DNA of 20,286 nt from Methylobacterium nodulans ORS 2060 (GCF_000022085.1 NC_011888.1:1-20286); one strand, 5' to 3'. Shown: positions 7,283-14,413, numbered from the stretch's first letter. A program made the numbers and translations. Notes: a model not told the origin generated them from the letters alone.

Positions 7283-7295
7283 GGACAAATTATCC
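7283..7295 (-). promoter_or_regulatory. Probable XRE operator
   Basis: GGACAAATTATCC is a 13-bp palindrome around a central base with one mismatch between arms, 27 bases upstream of the XRE start codon. GGACAA-type palindromes in this position are typical autoregulatory sites of this subfamily. The minus-strand GATAAT inside it could serve as a -10 element, so binding would block the promoter. Confidence 0.5.
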
Positions 7296-7541
7296 AACAT
7301 GGGATGAAACGCAAGGCGCGCAGCATGCCCCTGGTTTGTGCCGTCTCCCAGCAATCGGCCGCGCGGCGACGCGGTCGCTTCGTACCGCTCCGGGAGGTCG
7401 ACGCACGTGGTGCTGCCTGCGGGCATCCGCTGAGACAGCGCGGCTCACTGCGAGCTGCTCCGGTGCCGGTTGTGCTCGCCGAGTTGAACGCCCGCCCGCC
7501 AGGGCAGCGGGGCCCTGGGTTCGTGCTGTGGCTAACAAAGC

Positions 7542-7584
7542 GTATCCGTGTCGTTGACAGCCAACCGCGAACCGGGTCGGATAC
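7542..7584 (+). promoter_or_regulatory. Candidate promoter within an inverted repeat
   Basis: TTGACA (7554-7559) is a perfect -35 box; a weak -10 (TCGGAT or CGGATA) follows after 17-18 bases. The whole is flanked by GTATCCG (7542-7548) and its exact complement CGGATAC (7578-7584), so a repressor could cover both boxes. The right arm belongs to the GATACCC motif family seen around the partition genes. Confidence 0.4.
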
Positions 7585-7643
7585 CCGATGCGGTCCTGAC
7601 AGCGGGACTCAAGTGGAGATTTCGAAGGCCTAGAAGCACGAAA

Positions 7644-7682
7644 CCCGCCTTGCGGCGGGCTCATGCCGGTCGGTGAGACCGG
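7644..7682 (+). other. Two tandem hairpins in the leader
   Basis: CCCGCC-TTGC-GGCGGG (7644-7659) and CCGGTC-GGTGA-GACCGG (7666-7682) are adjacent stem-loops between the candidate promoter and the gene at 7829. No T-run follows, so attenuation, antisense control or mRNA folding is as likely as termination. Confidence 0.4.
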
Positions 7683-7760
7683 GAGAAGATCAATCTTGGC
7701 GGACTGATCCTCCCGAAATCGCCGGCCCTCGTCAAGCGGGAAACGCCGTTTCACCGCCCT

Positions 7761-7831
7761 GGCGGAGCTATGCCCGGCAGTGCCGCGCCCTGCGGCGGGT
7801 CCCTCGTGGCGACCCGGAGGGCGGAGCTATG
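7761..7831 (+). repeat. Duplicated ribosome site and start codon
   Basis: GGCGGAGCTATG occurs at 7761-7772 and again at 7820-7831, the second being the start of the candidate replication gene. The first ATG (7770) opens a frame that runs out of phase through the real start to 7964. This could be a translated leader that couples or lowers synthesis of the downstream protein. Confidence 0.45.
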
Positions 7832-8557
7832 TTCAGTGAGGAGCTGCGGCGCTCGATCGAGCGGGCACCGCGGGACAGCCTACCGACGCTGTCGGCGGCG
7901 CTGTGGAAGGCGTTCGGGGCAGGAGCGATCACGGAGGCAGAGGCCGACGCGCTGTCCCGGTTGATCGAGGCCCGCAAGACGGTGATCGCCGCGCCGGCGG
8001 CCCCGGCCCGGCGGAAGCTCACGGGGTCGCGGCCGAGGGCCCCGGAGAGCCTAGAGCGCCGCCGGCGGTGGTGCGCGAGCAGCTATCTCCCCCCTGCCCT
8101 GGCGGCCCGCTTCACGCCGGCCGAGGTGGCAGCCCTCTCCGTCATCGCGGTCGAGGCGGGGCACGCGGGCAAGTGCGACCTGCCGATCGGGCGGATCGCC
8201 GCCCTCGCCGGCGTCTCCGAAAGCTCCGTGCGCAATGCCGTCCGAGCTGCGCGCGGCCTCGGGCTCGTGCGGGTCGAGGAGCGCCGGGTGTCGGCCTTCC
8301 GTAATGACACGAACCTTGTCTCCGTCGTCTCCCGGGAATGGCGCGCTTGGCTCATGCGCCGGGCCGAGAGAGGTGGGTGCAAATCTCTGAAGGGCACGAA
8401 CAAGAAGGGTATAGATACGGCCCGCGAAGCGCCTGTCAGACCCCTTCAAGGGGCTATCGGAAGGCGAATGGCGGAACCAAAATCGCCAAACGCGGGCGGG
8501 TTGCGATTCGCAGTGGCGCCACCGTCCGCGGGCAAGACGCATGCGCGGAGGTCATGA
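7829..8557 (+). CDS. Winged-helix protein, candidate plasmid replication initiator
   Basis: The protein has 242 residues from the ATG at 7829, with GGAGG 8 bases upstream. The N-terminus (1-50) is helical. From about 74 on, RRRRWCASSYLPPALAARFT leads into a winged-helix region (about 90-155) with LPIGRIAALAGVSESSVRNAV (part: IAALAGVSESSVRNAV) as recognition element, then VRVEERRVSAFRNDTNLVSV as the wing. Similar proteins are common on Methylobacterium plasmids and islands, and the layout resembles initiators whose first HTH binds iterons. No catalytic motif is visible. The partition genes nearby support a replication role, but a transcription regulator remains possible. The C-terminal 40 residues are basic and low-complexity. 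Confidence 0.5.
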   Translation: MFSEELRRSIERAPRDSLPTLSAALWKAFGAGAITEAEADALSRLIEARKTVIAAPAAPARRKLTGSRPRAPESLERRRRWCASSYLPPALAARFTPAEVAALSVIAVEAGHAGKCDLPIGRIAALAGVSESSVRNAVRAARGLGLVRVEERRVSAFRNDTNLVSVVSREWRAWLMRRAERGGCKSLKGTNKKGIDTAREAPVRPLQGAIGRRMAEPKSPNAGGLRFAVAPPSAGKTHARRS

Positions 8558-8861
8558 CGCCGTCCGGCATGCCGAACGCGATCCGAGAAAGCGGGGAGAG
8601 CCATAAGCCGCAGCCGAGCGTCAGCTCGTGCGGGGAGCCTCGCGCGCCAGGACGGACGCGCTCGCAAGCCGCCGATGGCAGCACGTGAACGGGCAGCGCA
8701 GGCTCGTGCGTTGCTCCGGTTCCGAGAGCCTGGGAGGGCCAGCGCCAGCTCGCACCGACCAGCGAGCGTAGTGCAAAAAGATACGGGCCGGATATCCGGC
8801 CCATATATCCTAGAGATGCGAGAGGTATCGGGCAGGCGCCCAGCGGAGATCCGGGCGATCT
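8558..8861. other. Gap between candidate rep gene and partition genes
   Basis: About 300 bp between convergent genes. The only clear structure is the perfect palindrome at 8785-8802. Scattered ATATCC, GTATCG and GATCC words follow to 8866 and may be weak members of the motif family found around parA. Confidence 0.4.
8775..8802 (-). terminator. Palindromic terminator of the partition operon
   Basis: GGGCCGGATATCCGGCCC (8785-8802) is a perfect 18-bp palindrome able to form a 7-bp stem with an ATAT loop. On the minus strand GTATC and then TTTTT (8779-8775) follow. It lies 60 bp beyond the stop of the ribbon-helix-helix gene. Because it contains GGATATCC it could also be a protein-binding site. 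Confidence 0.5.
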
Positions 8862-9122
8862 CTAGCCGCCGTCCCGCTCAAGCTTCTCAGCGATAGCCTG
8901 CAGGATCCAGGTGTTACGGGGCAGCTTCACCGCGCTCGCCTCGCGGGCACGCTCAAGCCGCTCGAACAGGTCGCCCGGCGGGAACTTGAGCGGGTGCTGC
9001 GCCGCCTTGCCCGGCTTGTCCCCGGCCGAGGCGGCCGGAACAGTCCCGCCCTTGCTGATGAACGCGTCAACATCGTCGGCCGGCTTGGGAGATGGGCGGA
9101 CGGGTCGTGCAGTGAGGGCCAT
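8862..9122 (-). CDS. Small ribbon-helix-helix-like partner of ParA (ParG-type)
   Basis: The protein has 86 residues from the ATG at 9122, with AGGAG 7 bases before it; a TTG six bases upstream is less likely. The N-terminal half (1-45) is flexible and rich in Pro, Ala and Lys. The C-terminal half begins PLKFPPGDLFERLERA and ends TWILQAIAEKLERD, the strand-helix-helix pattern of CopG/Arc/ParG dimers. A mobile tail plus RHH fold immediately after a short ParA is the standard type Ib partition arrangement, in which the small protein binds the centromere and stimulates the ATPase through its tail. The gap to parA is 15 bp. The role is assigned by position and pattern. Confidence 0.65.
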   Translation of the reverse strand: MALTARPVRPSPKPADDVDAFISKGGTVPAASAGDKPGKAAQHPLKFPPGDLFERLERAREASAVKLPRNTWILQAIAEKLERDGG

Positions 9123-9137
9123 GCTCAAGCTCCTGCC

Positions 9138-9800
9138 TTAATGTCTGTCGGATATGGCGGGGATATCGAAGAGATACCCGAACAGGGCGGCGATCTCCTC
9201 GCTTGCCTTCGGGTCCTGCGGCCTCAGCTCCGTCACGGACAGGCCTGCCGCTGCGGCGTGCGCATAGGCCTTGCGGGTCCCGAGCGCCGTAGGCACGAAC
9301 TCTAAGGCGGGCTTGGTGCGGATGAGGTCGGCTGCCTCGGCGTTTTCGTTCCCGCGGGCGTCGGCGCGGTTGATGAAGGCGAGGGCCCGCAGAGACGGGT
9401 TTATGGCTCGCGCCTCCTCGACCAGCTCCGCGACCTTGTCGAGCGTCCACACGTCGAAGGATCGTGGGGCGAACGGCACGAGGTAGGTTTGGCAGATCGA
9501 GAGGGCGGCCCGCTGGCTCACTGTGTCGCGCCCGCCGGTGTCGATGATTACGTGCGCGTGCTTCGGGGCGAGGCGCTGCACTCCGGTTCGGACGGCCGGG
9601 CCGGTTAGGGCGACACAGGTGTAACCAGCGCCCCCGGGCCTCGTCGCCTCACGCAGGTTCGTGAAGTCAGTCGAGGTTTCCTGATCGTCGGCGTCGACCA
9701 AGAGCACGTCGCGGCCCGCAGCCGCGAGCATGATGGCGAGGTTTGTGGCGACGGTGGACTTGCCCGAGCCGCCCTTGGTGCCGCCCACGACGGTGATCAT
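9138..9800 (-). CDS. parA: ParA-type partition ATPase, short type Ib form
   Basis: The protein has 220 residues from the ATG at 9800; GGGAG lies 7 bases upstream, better than the TTG at 9821. The deviant Walker A KGGSGKST (9-16) with its signature lysine Lys9 and the segment VLLVDADDQ (32-40, A'-type motif) define the ParA/MinD family. IIDTGGRD (about 85-92) is the Walker B region. There is no N-terminal HTH and the length is near 210-220, as in ParF-like type Ib ATPases. It should form an ATP-dependent gradient on the nucleoid that moves plasmid copies apart, with the adjacent small protein as adaptor. Its promoter region holds the repeated site 9812-9842. Confidence 0.88.
   Translation of the reverse strand: MITVVGGTKGGSGKSTVATNLAIMLAAAGRDVLLVDADDQETSTDFTNLREATRPGGAGYTCVALTGPAVRTGVQRLAPKHAHVIIDTGGRDTVSQRAALSICQTYLVPFAPRSFDVWTLDKVAELVEEARAINPSLRALAFINRADARGNENAEAADLIRTKPALEFVPTALGTRKAYAHAAAAGLSVTELRPQDPKASEEIAALFGYLFDIPAISDRH
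9159..9180. repeat. Site GGGGATATC-N5-GATACCCG, copy 1
   Basis: It lies inside the 3' end of parA, next to the small partner gene. The same words with the same 5-base gap occur in the opposite orientation at 10825-10847. Candidate binding site of the ribbon-helix-helix protein. Confidence 0.45.
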
Positions 9801-9811
9801 GTGGTCGCTCC

Positions 9812-9842
9812 CGATATGCAAACCATACCGGAAGGATATCTC
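9812..9842 (-). promoter_or_regulatory. Candidate operator/centromere site upstream of parA
   Basis: On the minus strand GAGATATCC and TGCATATCG are separated by exactly 13 bases, with TATG at the same place in the gap. The same 31-bp arrangement is found on the plus strand at 10837-10867. It begins 12 bp upstream of the parA start, where an autoregulatory partition site is expected. Confidence 0.5.
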
Positions 9843-9913
9843 GTAGATCTCTGGTTGCGATCCGGTTAAGATCGGGAAGAGGTCCGCGAGAGATCAAGCG
9901 GCCCCTCATCCAC

Positions 9914-10720
9914 TCAGGTGCGGGGCGGCATCCAGCAGGTATCCAGTCGACGGTGAATCAACGACACGAGAGTCAATAGGTCCTCAGCGTCGGACTTCTG
10001 CATGGTCCAGCGCACCCTGGCTTCATGCGCAGTGACGTTGCGGAACATGCCGAAAGCGCCTTTGACGAGGTTGGCAAAGCCTCGCTGTTCACTCTTCTCG
10101 CTATCGCTGCGCAGGGCGTTAATTGCCAACAGAGGTGGGTCTCCGCACAGCGTGCGATCGACGAGCACAGATCCATCGTCCGTCAGGCCGGTGCGGGAAC
10201 GGAGCTTGTCGGCCACGCTCTTCGTCGCCTCTAGGACCGCGTGAAAGTAATTGTCGGCCAACAGCTCGGCTCGGCAGAACGCCAGCACGTCCGGGTGTAT
10301 TCCCCGCCCGGCGAGATCGGCGCGCAGGTCCCGCGCCCGTCGCTGTGCCTCAGTGAGGGTCTGAGCCCTGTCTGACGAGCGCAAGGTGCCCGTCTCGTCA
10401 ACTTCTAGCCCTACGAAGGCAAGCGCGTTGTTGAGATTGGCTCGCAAGGGCTCGTAGCTCTCGGGCGCACGCGCAAAGCGCTCGGGCCGCATCGCCCGCC
10501 GGATAAAAGCCAGTACCGCTCGCCGGCTTTGCGTCGCGTTTTGATGCTCGGCGAACGCGTTATAGAGGCGGCGTCGCTTTGAGAGGCTTGGGGATGGATC
10601 TCTCATCTCGCAGCTCGAAAGCAGGAAGGCGATGTCTGGGTGCGACAGGCCCTGGCTCGTATCGCCCAAGGCTGCCGCGATAGCTTCCAACTCACTCTGC
10701 TTGAAGCACTTCTCTGCCAT
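9914..10720 (-). CDS. HEPN/TIGR02391-like (Ymh-type) protein
   Basis: The protein has 268 residues from the ATG at 10720. The C-terminal half resembles the TIGR02391 family: FHAVLEATKSVADKLR (about 155-170), then a hydrophobic helix near GDPPLLAINALRSDSE, and finally MFRNVTAHEARVRW (225-238). The last holds Arg227 and His232, the R-x4-H motif of HEPN domains, many of which are RNases in toxin, abortive-infection and CRISPR systems. The N-terminus is helical and unlike known domains. It lies directly before the partition genes but is separated from parA by 113 bp of likely regulatory DNA. A plasmid-borne defence or addiction function is plausible; a nuclease activity is not shown. Confidence 0.65.
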   Translation of the reverse strand: MAEKCFKQSELEAIAAALGDTSQGLSHPDIAFLLSSCEMRDPSPSLSKRRRLYNAFAEHQNATQSRRAVLAFIRRAMRPERFARAPESYEPLRANLNNALAFVGLEVDETGTLRSSDRAQTLTEAQRRARDLRADLAGRGIHPDVLAFCRAELLADNYFHAVLEATKSVADKLRSRTGLTDDGSVLVDRTLCGDPPLLAINALRSDSEKSEQRGFANLVKGAFGMFRNVTAHEARVRWTMQKSDAEDLLTLVSLIHRRLDTCWMPPRT

Positions 10721-10900
10721 GTCTTTACCGCTCCACCGCCCTCCCCGCGAGGACTGAGGGAAGGAGGGGCTCCTTGGAGACTCGATCTCTGACGGATCTC
10801 CTAAGGGCGTTGAAAGGGCAGCGGCGGGGTATCCCAGAGATATCCCCAGAATATGCAGTGCATATCGCAGGACGCGGCGCGTTCACATAGCAGCAGCATG
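10721..10900. other. Regulatory-looking gap with GATATCC sites
   Basis: No gene is seen. The gap contains two overlapping motif arrangements at 10825-10847 and 10837-10867 that match sites around parA, so it may be a second binding cluster of the partition system. Confidence 0.4.
10825..10867 (+). repeat. Second partition-type motif cluster
   Basis: CGGGGTATC, 5 bases, GATATCCCC (10825-10847) mirrors the site at 9159-9180. Overlapping it, GAGATATCC, 13 bases, TGCATATCG (10837-10867) mirrors 9812-9842. Exact spacing in both cases argues against chance. Confidence 0.5.
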
Positions 10901-11257
10901 TCAGGCCGCGACTGCTGGCGCAGCCTCGCATGAAGAGAGGGAGCGAGGAAGGTCCCTGTTATCAGGCTCCTCGCTCCCATCGTCCTCCTCGTCCTCGGCT
11001 TCCGCGCCCCACGATCCGAGAATGTCGAAGGCGGCGGGACTGCACTTGAACGTGAAGCGGCAGGGCTCGCCCTCGGCTGCCTCGACGTCGCCGGTCTGCA
11101 CCATCTCGTCGACGACGAAGGCGGCCTTGAGGGCGCTGGATATCAGCACGAGGCCAGCAGGGGTTTGGACGGCCGTTCCGTGCGCCGTTCTCACAAGCTT
11201 GAGCGGCCCCGCATCTGTCCAAATGGCGGGCCCGTCCGGTGTCATGATGATCGGCAT
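10901..11257 (-). CDS. Hypothetical protein with acidic tail
   Basis: The protein has 118 residues from the ATG at 11257; the ribosome site is weak. The N-terminal part (1-85) alternates short beta-like stretches, for example GPLKLVRTAHGTAVQTPAGL (17-36), suggesting a small beta-rich fold. Residues about 88-105 are a strongly acidic run (Glu and Asp), followed by an Ala-rich end. I do not recognise a family. It is likely a real gene because third-codon positions are G/C-rich and the protein has normal composition. It stands alone between two non-coding gaps, so context gives no function. Confidence 0.55.
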   Translation of the reverse strand: MPIIMTPDGPAIWTDAGPLKLVRTAHGTAVQTPAGLVLISSALKAAFVVDEMVQTGDVEAAEGEPCRFTFKCSPAAFDILGSWGAEAEDEEDDGSEEPDNRDLPRSLSSCEAAPAVAA

Positions 11258-11564
11258 TGTAAGTGTAAACCCACGCTGAAAGCGCCGGCGCCCCGGCAAT
11301 ACGCAGGTTGGACAGACCGATACGCGCGGCCCCCATTAGGATCTATCAGATCCTCTTACATCTTGCAGTAACAGAGGGCTGGTTGTTGACGGCTCTCCAA
11401 TCCAGGCTCGCATGTACACTTGCGAACATTGGATGCGTAGCACGCCCCTTCCGGCCGCGGAAAGGGTTTTGTGACGCCAAATTACTCACAGTTAAGCGCA
11501 AGTGATCTCTGTGGCGACAAAGCCACATATCGGGAAGCGCACCCCCCCTCGGCCTTGCTGAGCG
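11258..11564. other. Intergenic gap with short inverted repeats
   Basis: No gene is seen. AGGATCT-ATC-AGATCCT (11338-11354) is a perfect operator-like palindrome in the region where a promoter for the minus-strand gene at 11257 would lie. Near the right side TGTGGC and GCCACA form a 6-bp hairpin around GACAAA. A TTGACG hexamer near 11383 has no convincing partner. Confidence 0.4.
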
Positions 11565-11780
11565 TCAGGACAGCCCTACGCCGTCCGGCTTGCGGATGAG
11601 GTCGTCGATCGCCTCGATGATGAGGGAGTGCACCGACTGGCCGCGCCGCTCCGCGAGGCGCGCAAGGGCCTCCTGCCGAGCCCCGTCGAGACGGACGCTA
11701 TGGCGGGCCGCGACCGGCCGACGCCCCGGGGGACGGCCAGGCGGCCGCTTCGCAGGTAGGGCCATGATAACCTCGGGCAT
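11565..11780 (-). CDS. CopG-like ribbon-helix-helix protein
   Basis: The protein has 71 residues from the ATG at 11780, preceded by GGAGG with 5-base spacing; a second ATG at 11765, preceded by GAGG, would give 66 residues. A Pro/Arg-rich basic head (residues 8-22) with PGRPPGR motifs, which can grip the DNA minor groove, leads to RHSVRLDGARQEALARLAER (25-44) and then SVHSLIIEAIDDLIR, the strand-helix-helix of CopG-type regulators. Such proteins control plasmid copy number, partition or antitoxin operons. No toxin-like partner is adjacent, so it may be an orphan antitoxin or a plasmid regulator. Confidence 0.65.
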   Translation of the reverse strand: MPEVIMALPAKRPPGRPPGRRPVAARHSVRLDGARQEALARLAERRGQSVHSLIIEAIDDLIRKPDGVGLS

Positions 11781-12313
11781 ACAGGCCTCCGATGCTGGGG
11801 TGCCCGCGTCGCTCGACGTGAGGGGTCGGGCCCGTCCGTGACTTGCGTGTGCGGGGCGGTTCAGCCCCATCAGGGCGAGCCATCATGCTCTCCTCGGCGA
11901 TCCGGCCTGCGACGGCCGAACATGACGGCTCACCGCCTGTTTCGACTAGCTTGACCGTCGCACGTCTAAGCCCAAGCTGTTACCGCACCTTGAGCGGGGC
12001 GGCACGCTTGGCGTGGGTGAACAATGCGGAGGCGAGGGGCCTTGCATGAGCCTGCACGGGGAAGCGACCTTGCCGGCCGTGGCTCGCCGGCGGGCAGAAA
12101 CGACGAAGGCCCCGCCAGCTCGCGCCGGTGGGACCTTGTTGCAGGGCTCGTTTCGGCGTTCGGAGGGGCGACCCGCCGGCTCAAGGCTAAAACCAGAAAG
12201 GCGCCCCGTGAGGGACGCCTTTCCTAGAAGGGGACGTCGGGTGTCCGCTTCCGAAGAAACTGCCAACATTGGCCCCGACGTTTCGTCTCTGAAGATGGGG
12301 TTGGACCACCGCT
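11781..12313. other. Intergenic gap upstream of Abi-like gene
   Basis: About 530 bp in which I see no firm gene. A minus-strand frame starting at 11886 with a GAGGAG site overlaps the CopG-like gene in another phase and is probably not real. The rest is GC-rich without recognisable promoters. The hairpin at 12197-12222 is listed separately. Confidence 0.35.
12197..12222. terminator. Bidirectional stem-loop terminator candidate
   Basis: AAAGGCG (12197-12203) and CGCCTTT (12216-12222) are exact complements around CCCCGTGAGGGA, which can extend the stem. The A-tract before and T-tract after fit a terminator working in either direction. It lies about 90 bp upstream of the Abi-like gene. Confidence 0.55.
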
Positions 12314-13129
12314 ATGTCAACACCACCAACCGACGACGAGATGCGAAAGATCGCGAGCCTCATCTCGCACGAGCGCCTTGCGACGTTCGTCGCCATAGCG
12401 GGGACAGACCGGGATGCCATCGAATTGCACCGCCTGGCGATGGCCCTCAACGGCTCGCTCTCGCCCGTTCTCGGCGTGATCGAGGTCGCCCTGCGCAACG
12501 CGACCTGCGAGCGCCTGCGCGCGACCTTCGGCGTGCCCGACTGGCTCACGAACCCGCCACCGCCCTTTGCCTGGCATGGCGAGGAACGCAACGCGATCCG
12601 GCGAGCGACTGGCCAGGCGCAGCGGGCCGTCTACACGAAGAAGAGCTCGGCCGATAAGAAGGCGCTCGACGCCATTGCCTTCCCCGGCGGGGTGCCCGCT
12701 GGCCTCAGTCACGAGGCGCGGTCGAAGGCCCGGCAGAGGGCCATTCAGCCGACCTTCGGGCAGGTCATCGCGCAGCTCACCCTTTACTTCTGGAAGCGCC
12801 TCCTGTCCGCGGACTACGACGCGACGCTGTGGCAGCGCTCGCTGAAGCGGATGTTCCCCGACAAATCCTTGAGTCGCGGCGTCGTGGCGGCACAGCTTGA
12901 GGTGCTCTACCAAGCCCGCAACCGGATCGCCCATCACGAGCCGATCTATGGTGCGCGGCTCGCGAAGATCCTGCAGGCGATCGAGTTTGTCGCCCAGCGT
13001 TTCGAGAGCAACCACCCCGACCCGAACGGCATCCTGGCGCAGATGCTCGCTTCCTACATGCCGGGCCTGCAGCACGACGCGCAGGTGCTAGAAGCGCTGA
13101 TTGCGCGGTTCCGCGTGCCACTGACCTAA
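12314..13129 (+). CDS. Abi-like HEPN-domain protein
   Basis: The protein has 271 residues from the ATG at 12314; the ribosome site is weak. The N-terminal half follows the Abi_2/AbiD-F pattern: LHRLAMALNGSLSPVLGVIE (38-57) and VALRNATCERL. Toward the C-terminus VLYQARNRIAHHEPIYGARL (198-217) holds Arg202, Asn203 and His207, the R-N-x3-H signature of HEPN RNases, in the form typical of Abi-like proteins. In known Abi systems such proteins stop growth of phage-infected cells. It stands alone, so it would be a one-gene system. Its stop overlaps the stop of the convergent resolvase fragment by three of four bases, which suggests insertion or deletion created this junction. Confidence 0.7.
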   Translation: MSTPPTDDEMRKIASLISHERLATFVAIAGTDRDAIELHRLAMALNGSLSPVLGVIEVALRNATCERLRATFGVPDWLTNPPPPFAWHGEERNAIRRATGQAQRAVYTKKSSADKKALDAIAFPGGVPAGLSHEARSKARQRAIQPTFGQVIAQLTLYFWKRLLSADYDATLWQRSLKRMFPDKSLSRGVVAAQLEVLYQARNRIAHHEPIYGARLAKILQAIEFVAQRFESNHPDPNGILAQMLASYMPGLQHDAQVLEALIARFRVPLT

Positions 13130-13385
13130 GCGAGCGCCCGATAGACGCTGGCGCGCCCGATACCGAGGCGCCGCCCGATCTTCGCAGGGCCGATGCCCTT
13201 GGCCTTGAGCGCCCGGATCTGCGCTGCGTCGATGGAGGGAGGACGACCCTTGTAGACGTCCTCAGCTTTGGCGCTGGCCTCCAGCTGGCACTCCCGCTGA
13301 AGACTGGTCTCGAACTCGGCGAGCATATCCAGCATGCTCAATGCCGTCGCGTTGTGCGTAAAGCCTGCAGGCCTGCGATAATGCC
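13126..13385 (-). pseudogene. 3' fragment of a serine resolvase/invertase
   Basis: The minus strand encodes the C-terminal third of a Tn3-type resolvase: AGFTHNATALSMLDMLAEFE, then DVYKGRPPSID, then GIGPAKIGRRLGIGRASVY, which is the DNA-binding HTH, and a normal stop. Homology runs upstream of the first ATG (13341) to about 13385, showing that the catalytic N-terminal domain with its serine has been lost. The fragment may still be expressed as a small DNA-binding protein from 13341, but it cannot recombine DNA. It marks the edge of a former transposon. Confidence 0.75.
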
Positions 13386-13468
13386 GAGCAAGTCACGCAC
13401 GTTTACAAACACTCACACATCAGAGCTTGTCAGCCCCGTGTACTCACGAGATATTTAGTTTAATATAT

Positions 13469-14413
13469 TTAGTCAGAAACTAGAAATATCAATCCATAGG
13501 CAACTGAGCCAAGCATAAATATGATGAATACAATTATCGACATGGCTGCTGAAATATATTCAACAGGTTCTTTTAGTATTTGATCTTGGTTCCAAACATA
13601 TTGGCTCCTAAGGATATAATCAGCTTTCAAAACGCCAAGAGCAAAGGCATATACAAGGTTGAAAACTGTTGAAATAAAGACTGCTGCAAAACACATTGCT
13701 CCAGTTCCAAGTATCCCTGTAAGAGTGAAACGAGCAACCATATCCCCATAATCATCTGGATTGCGTGGTTTTTGAATTTCTGCTATAGTGTCTGGTATTC
13801 GTGTAAGTGAACTTGCAATTAGATCATGAAAATTATCAGGTATTGTACTTGGTAATAATACATATGGAGTAAAGCATGCAAGAAAGATTGTTATCGTTCC
13901 TATTATAAGATAGGAAATTAAAATTAATCCCAAATACAAACTCAGAGAGTTTCCAAAAGAGTATACTCGAAGTGTTATATAGTCAAATATAATAAAGCTG
14001 ACATGTGAAATAATAAATGCAATTATCAGAATAAATGTAGATGTTACTGGAAAATTTATCCAAGCATAGCTGTAAAGCATCATGTATCTTAATACTGCAA
14101 CCGAAAAAAAATCAACTGTATGATCAGGTGTGAATAAATATGATACTACAAGGAAACATAATACCATACAGAATACAATGATGATCGCAGTGCTTCGCCG
14201 CCAGGATGTAAATTTATCGCCAAATAGCTGTTTTCTAATTAGTAAATATTGTGAGTGTACTGTAGATCTTGGATTGCTATTAGTAAGCCATTCAAGTATA
14301 GCTTCGTTTAGACGTTGTGAATGTTTAAAGATTGCAGCCATTTTATATACTGCTAAAGCCGCGCCAAATGGAGCGCACGCTAAAGAGATAACATCCCATG
14401 CTGCCGCAGCCAT
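13469..14413 (-). CDS. AT-rich multi-pass membrane protein, function unknown
   Basis: The protein has 314 residues from the ATG at 14413, with GAAGGA about 9 bases upstream. Clear membrane segments lie at about 75-94, 124-144, 160-182, 230-258 and 288-311, with a weaker one near 5-25. The loop 190-228 is polar and rich in Pro and Asp. The codon use and the low GC are unlike the GC-rich neighbours, pointing to recent transfer. I recognise no family, catalytic motif or transport signature. Lying between an Abi-like gene and a recombinase plus a GmrSD-like nuclease, it could be a membrane effector of a defence system, but position is the only argument. Confidence 0.65.
   Translation of the reverse strand: MAAAAWDVISLACAPFGAALAVYKMAAIFKHSQRLNEAILEWLTNSNPRSTVHSQYLLIRKQLFGDKFTSWRRSTAIIIVFCMVLCFLVVSYLFTPDHTVDFFSVAVLRYMMLYSYAWINFPVTSTFILIIAFIISHVSFIIFDYITLRVYSFGNSLSLYLGLILISYLIIGTITIFLACFTPYVLLPSTIPDNFHDLIASSLTRIPDTIAEIQKPRNPDDYGDMVARFTLTGILGTGAMCFAAVFISTVFNLVYAFALGVLKADYILRSQYVWNQDQILKEPVEYISAAMSIIVFIIFMLGSVAYGLIFLVSD

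Larger units (their letters stand above)
7257..7828. other. Leader region between XRE and candidate replication gene
   Basis: About 570 bp without a convincing gene. It holds the XRE operator on the left and, toward the right, a candidate promoter, two hairpins and a duplicated start region (annotated separately), all pointing toward the gene at 7829. The part from about 7300 to 7540 shows nothing I can interpret; long frames on both strands there have arginine-, alanine- and proline-rich shadow composition. Confidence 0.45.

Noticed and set aside
7290..7754. 154-residue minus-strand frame in the leader region
   Set aside because: Arg-, Ala- and Gln-rich, no ribosome site, no recognisable fold, and it covers the promoter and hairpins of the gene at 7829.
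11698..11886. 62-residue minus-strand frame with a GAGGAG site
   Set aside because: It overlaps the CopG-like gene out of phase, and its second half has shadow composition; only the ribosome-like site supports it.
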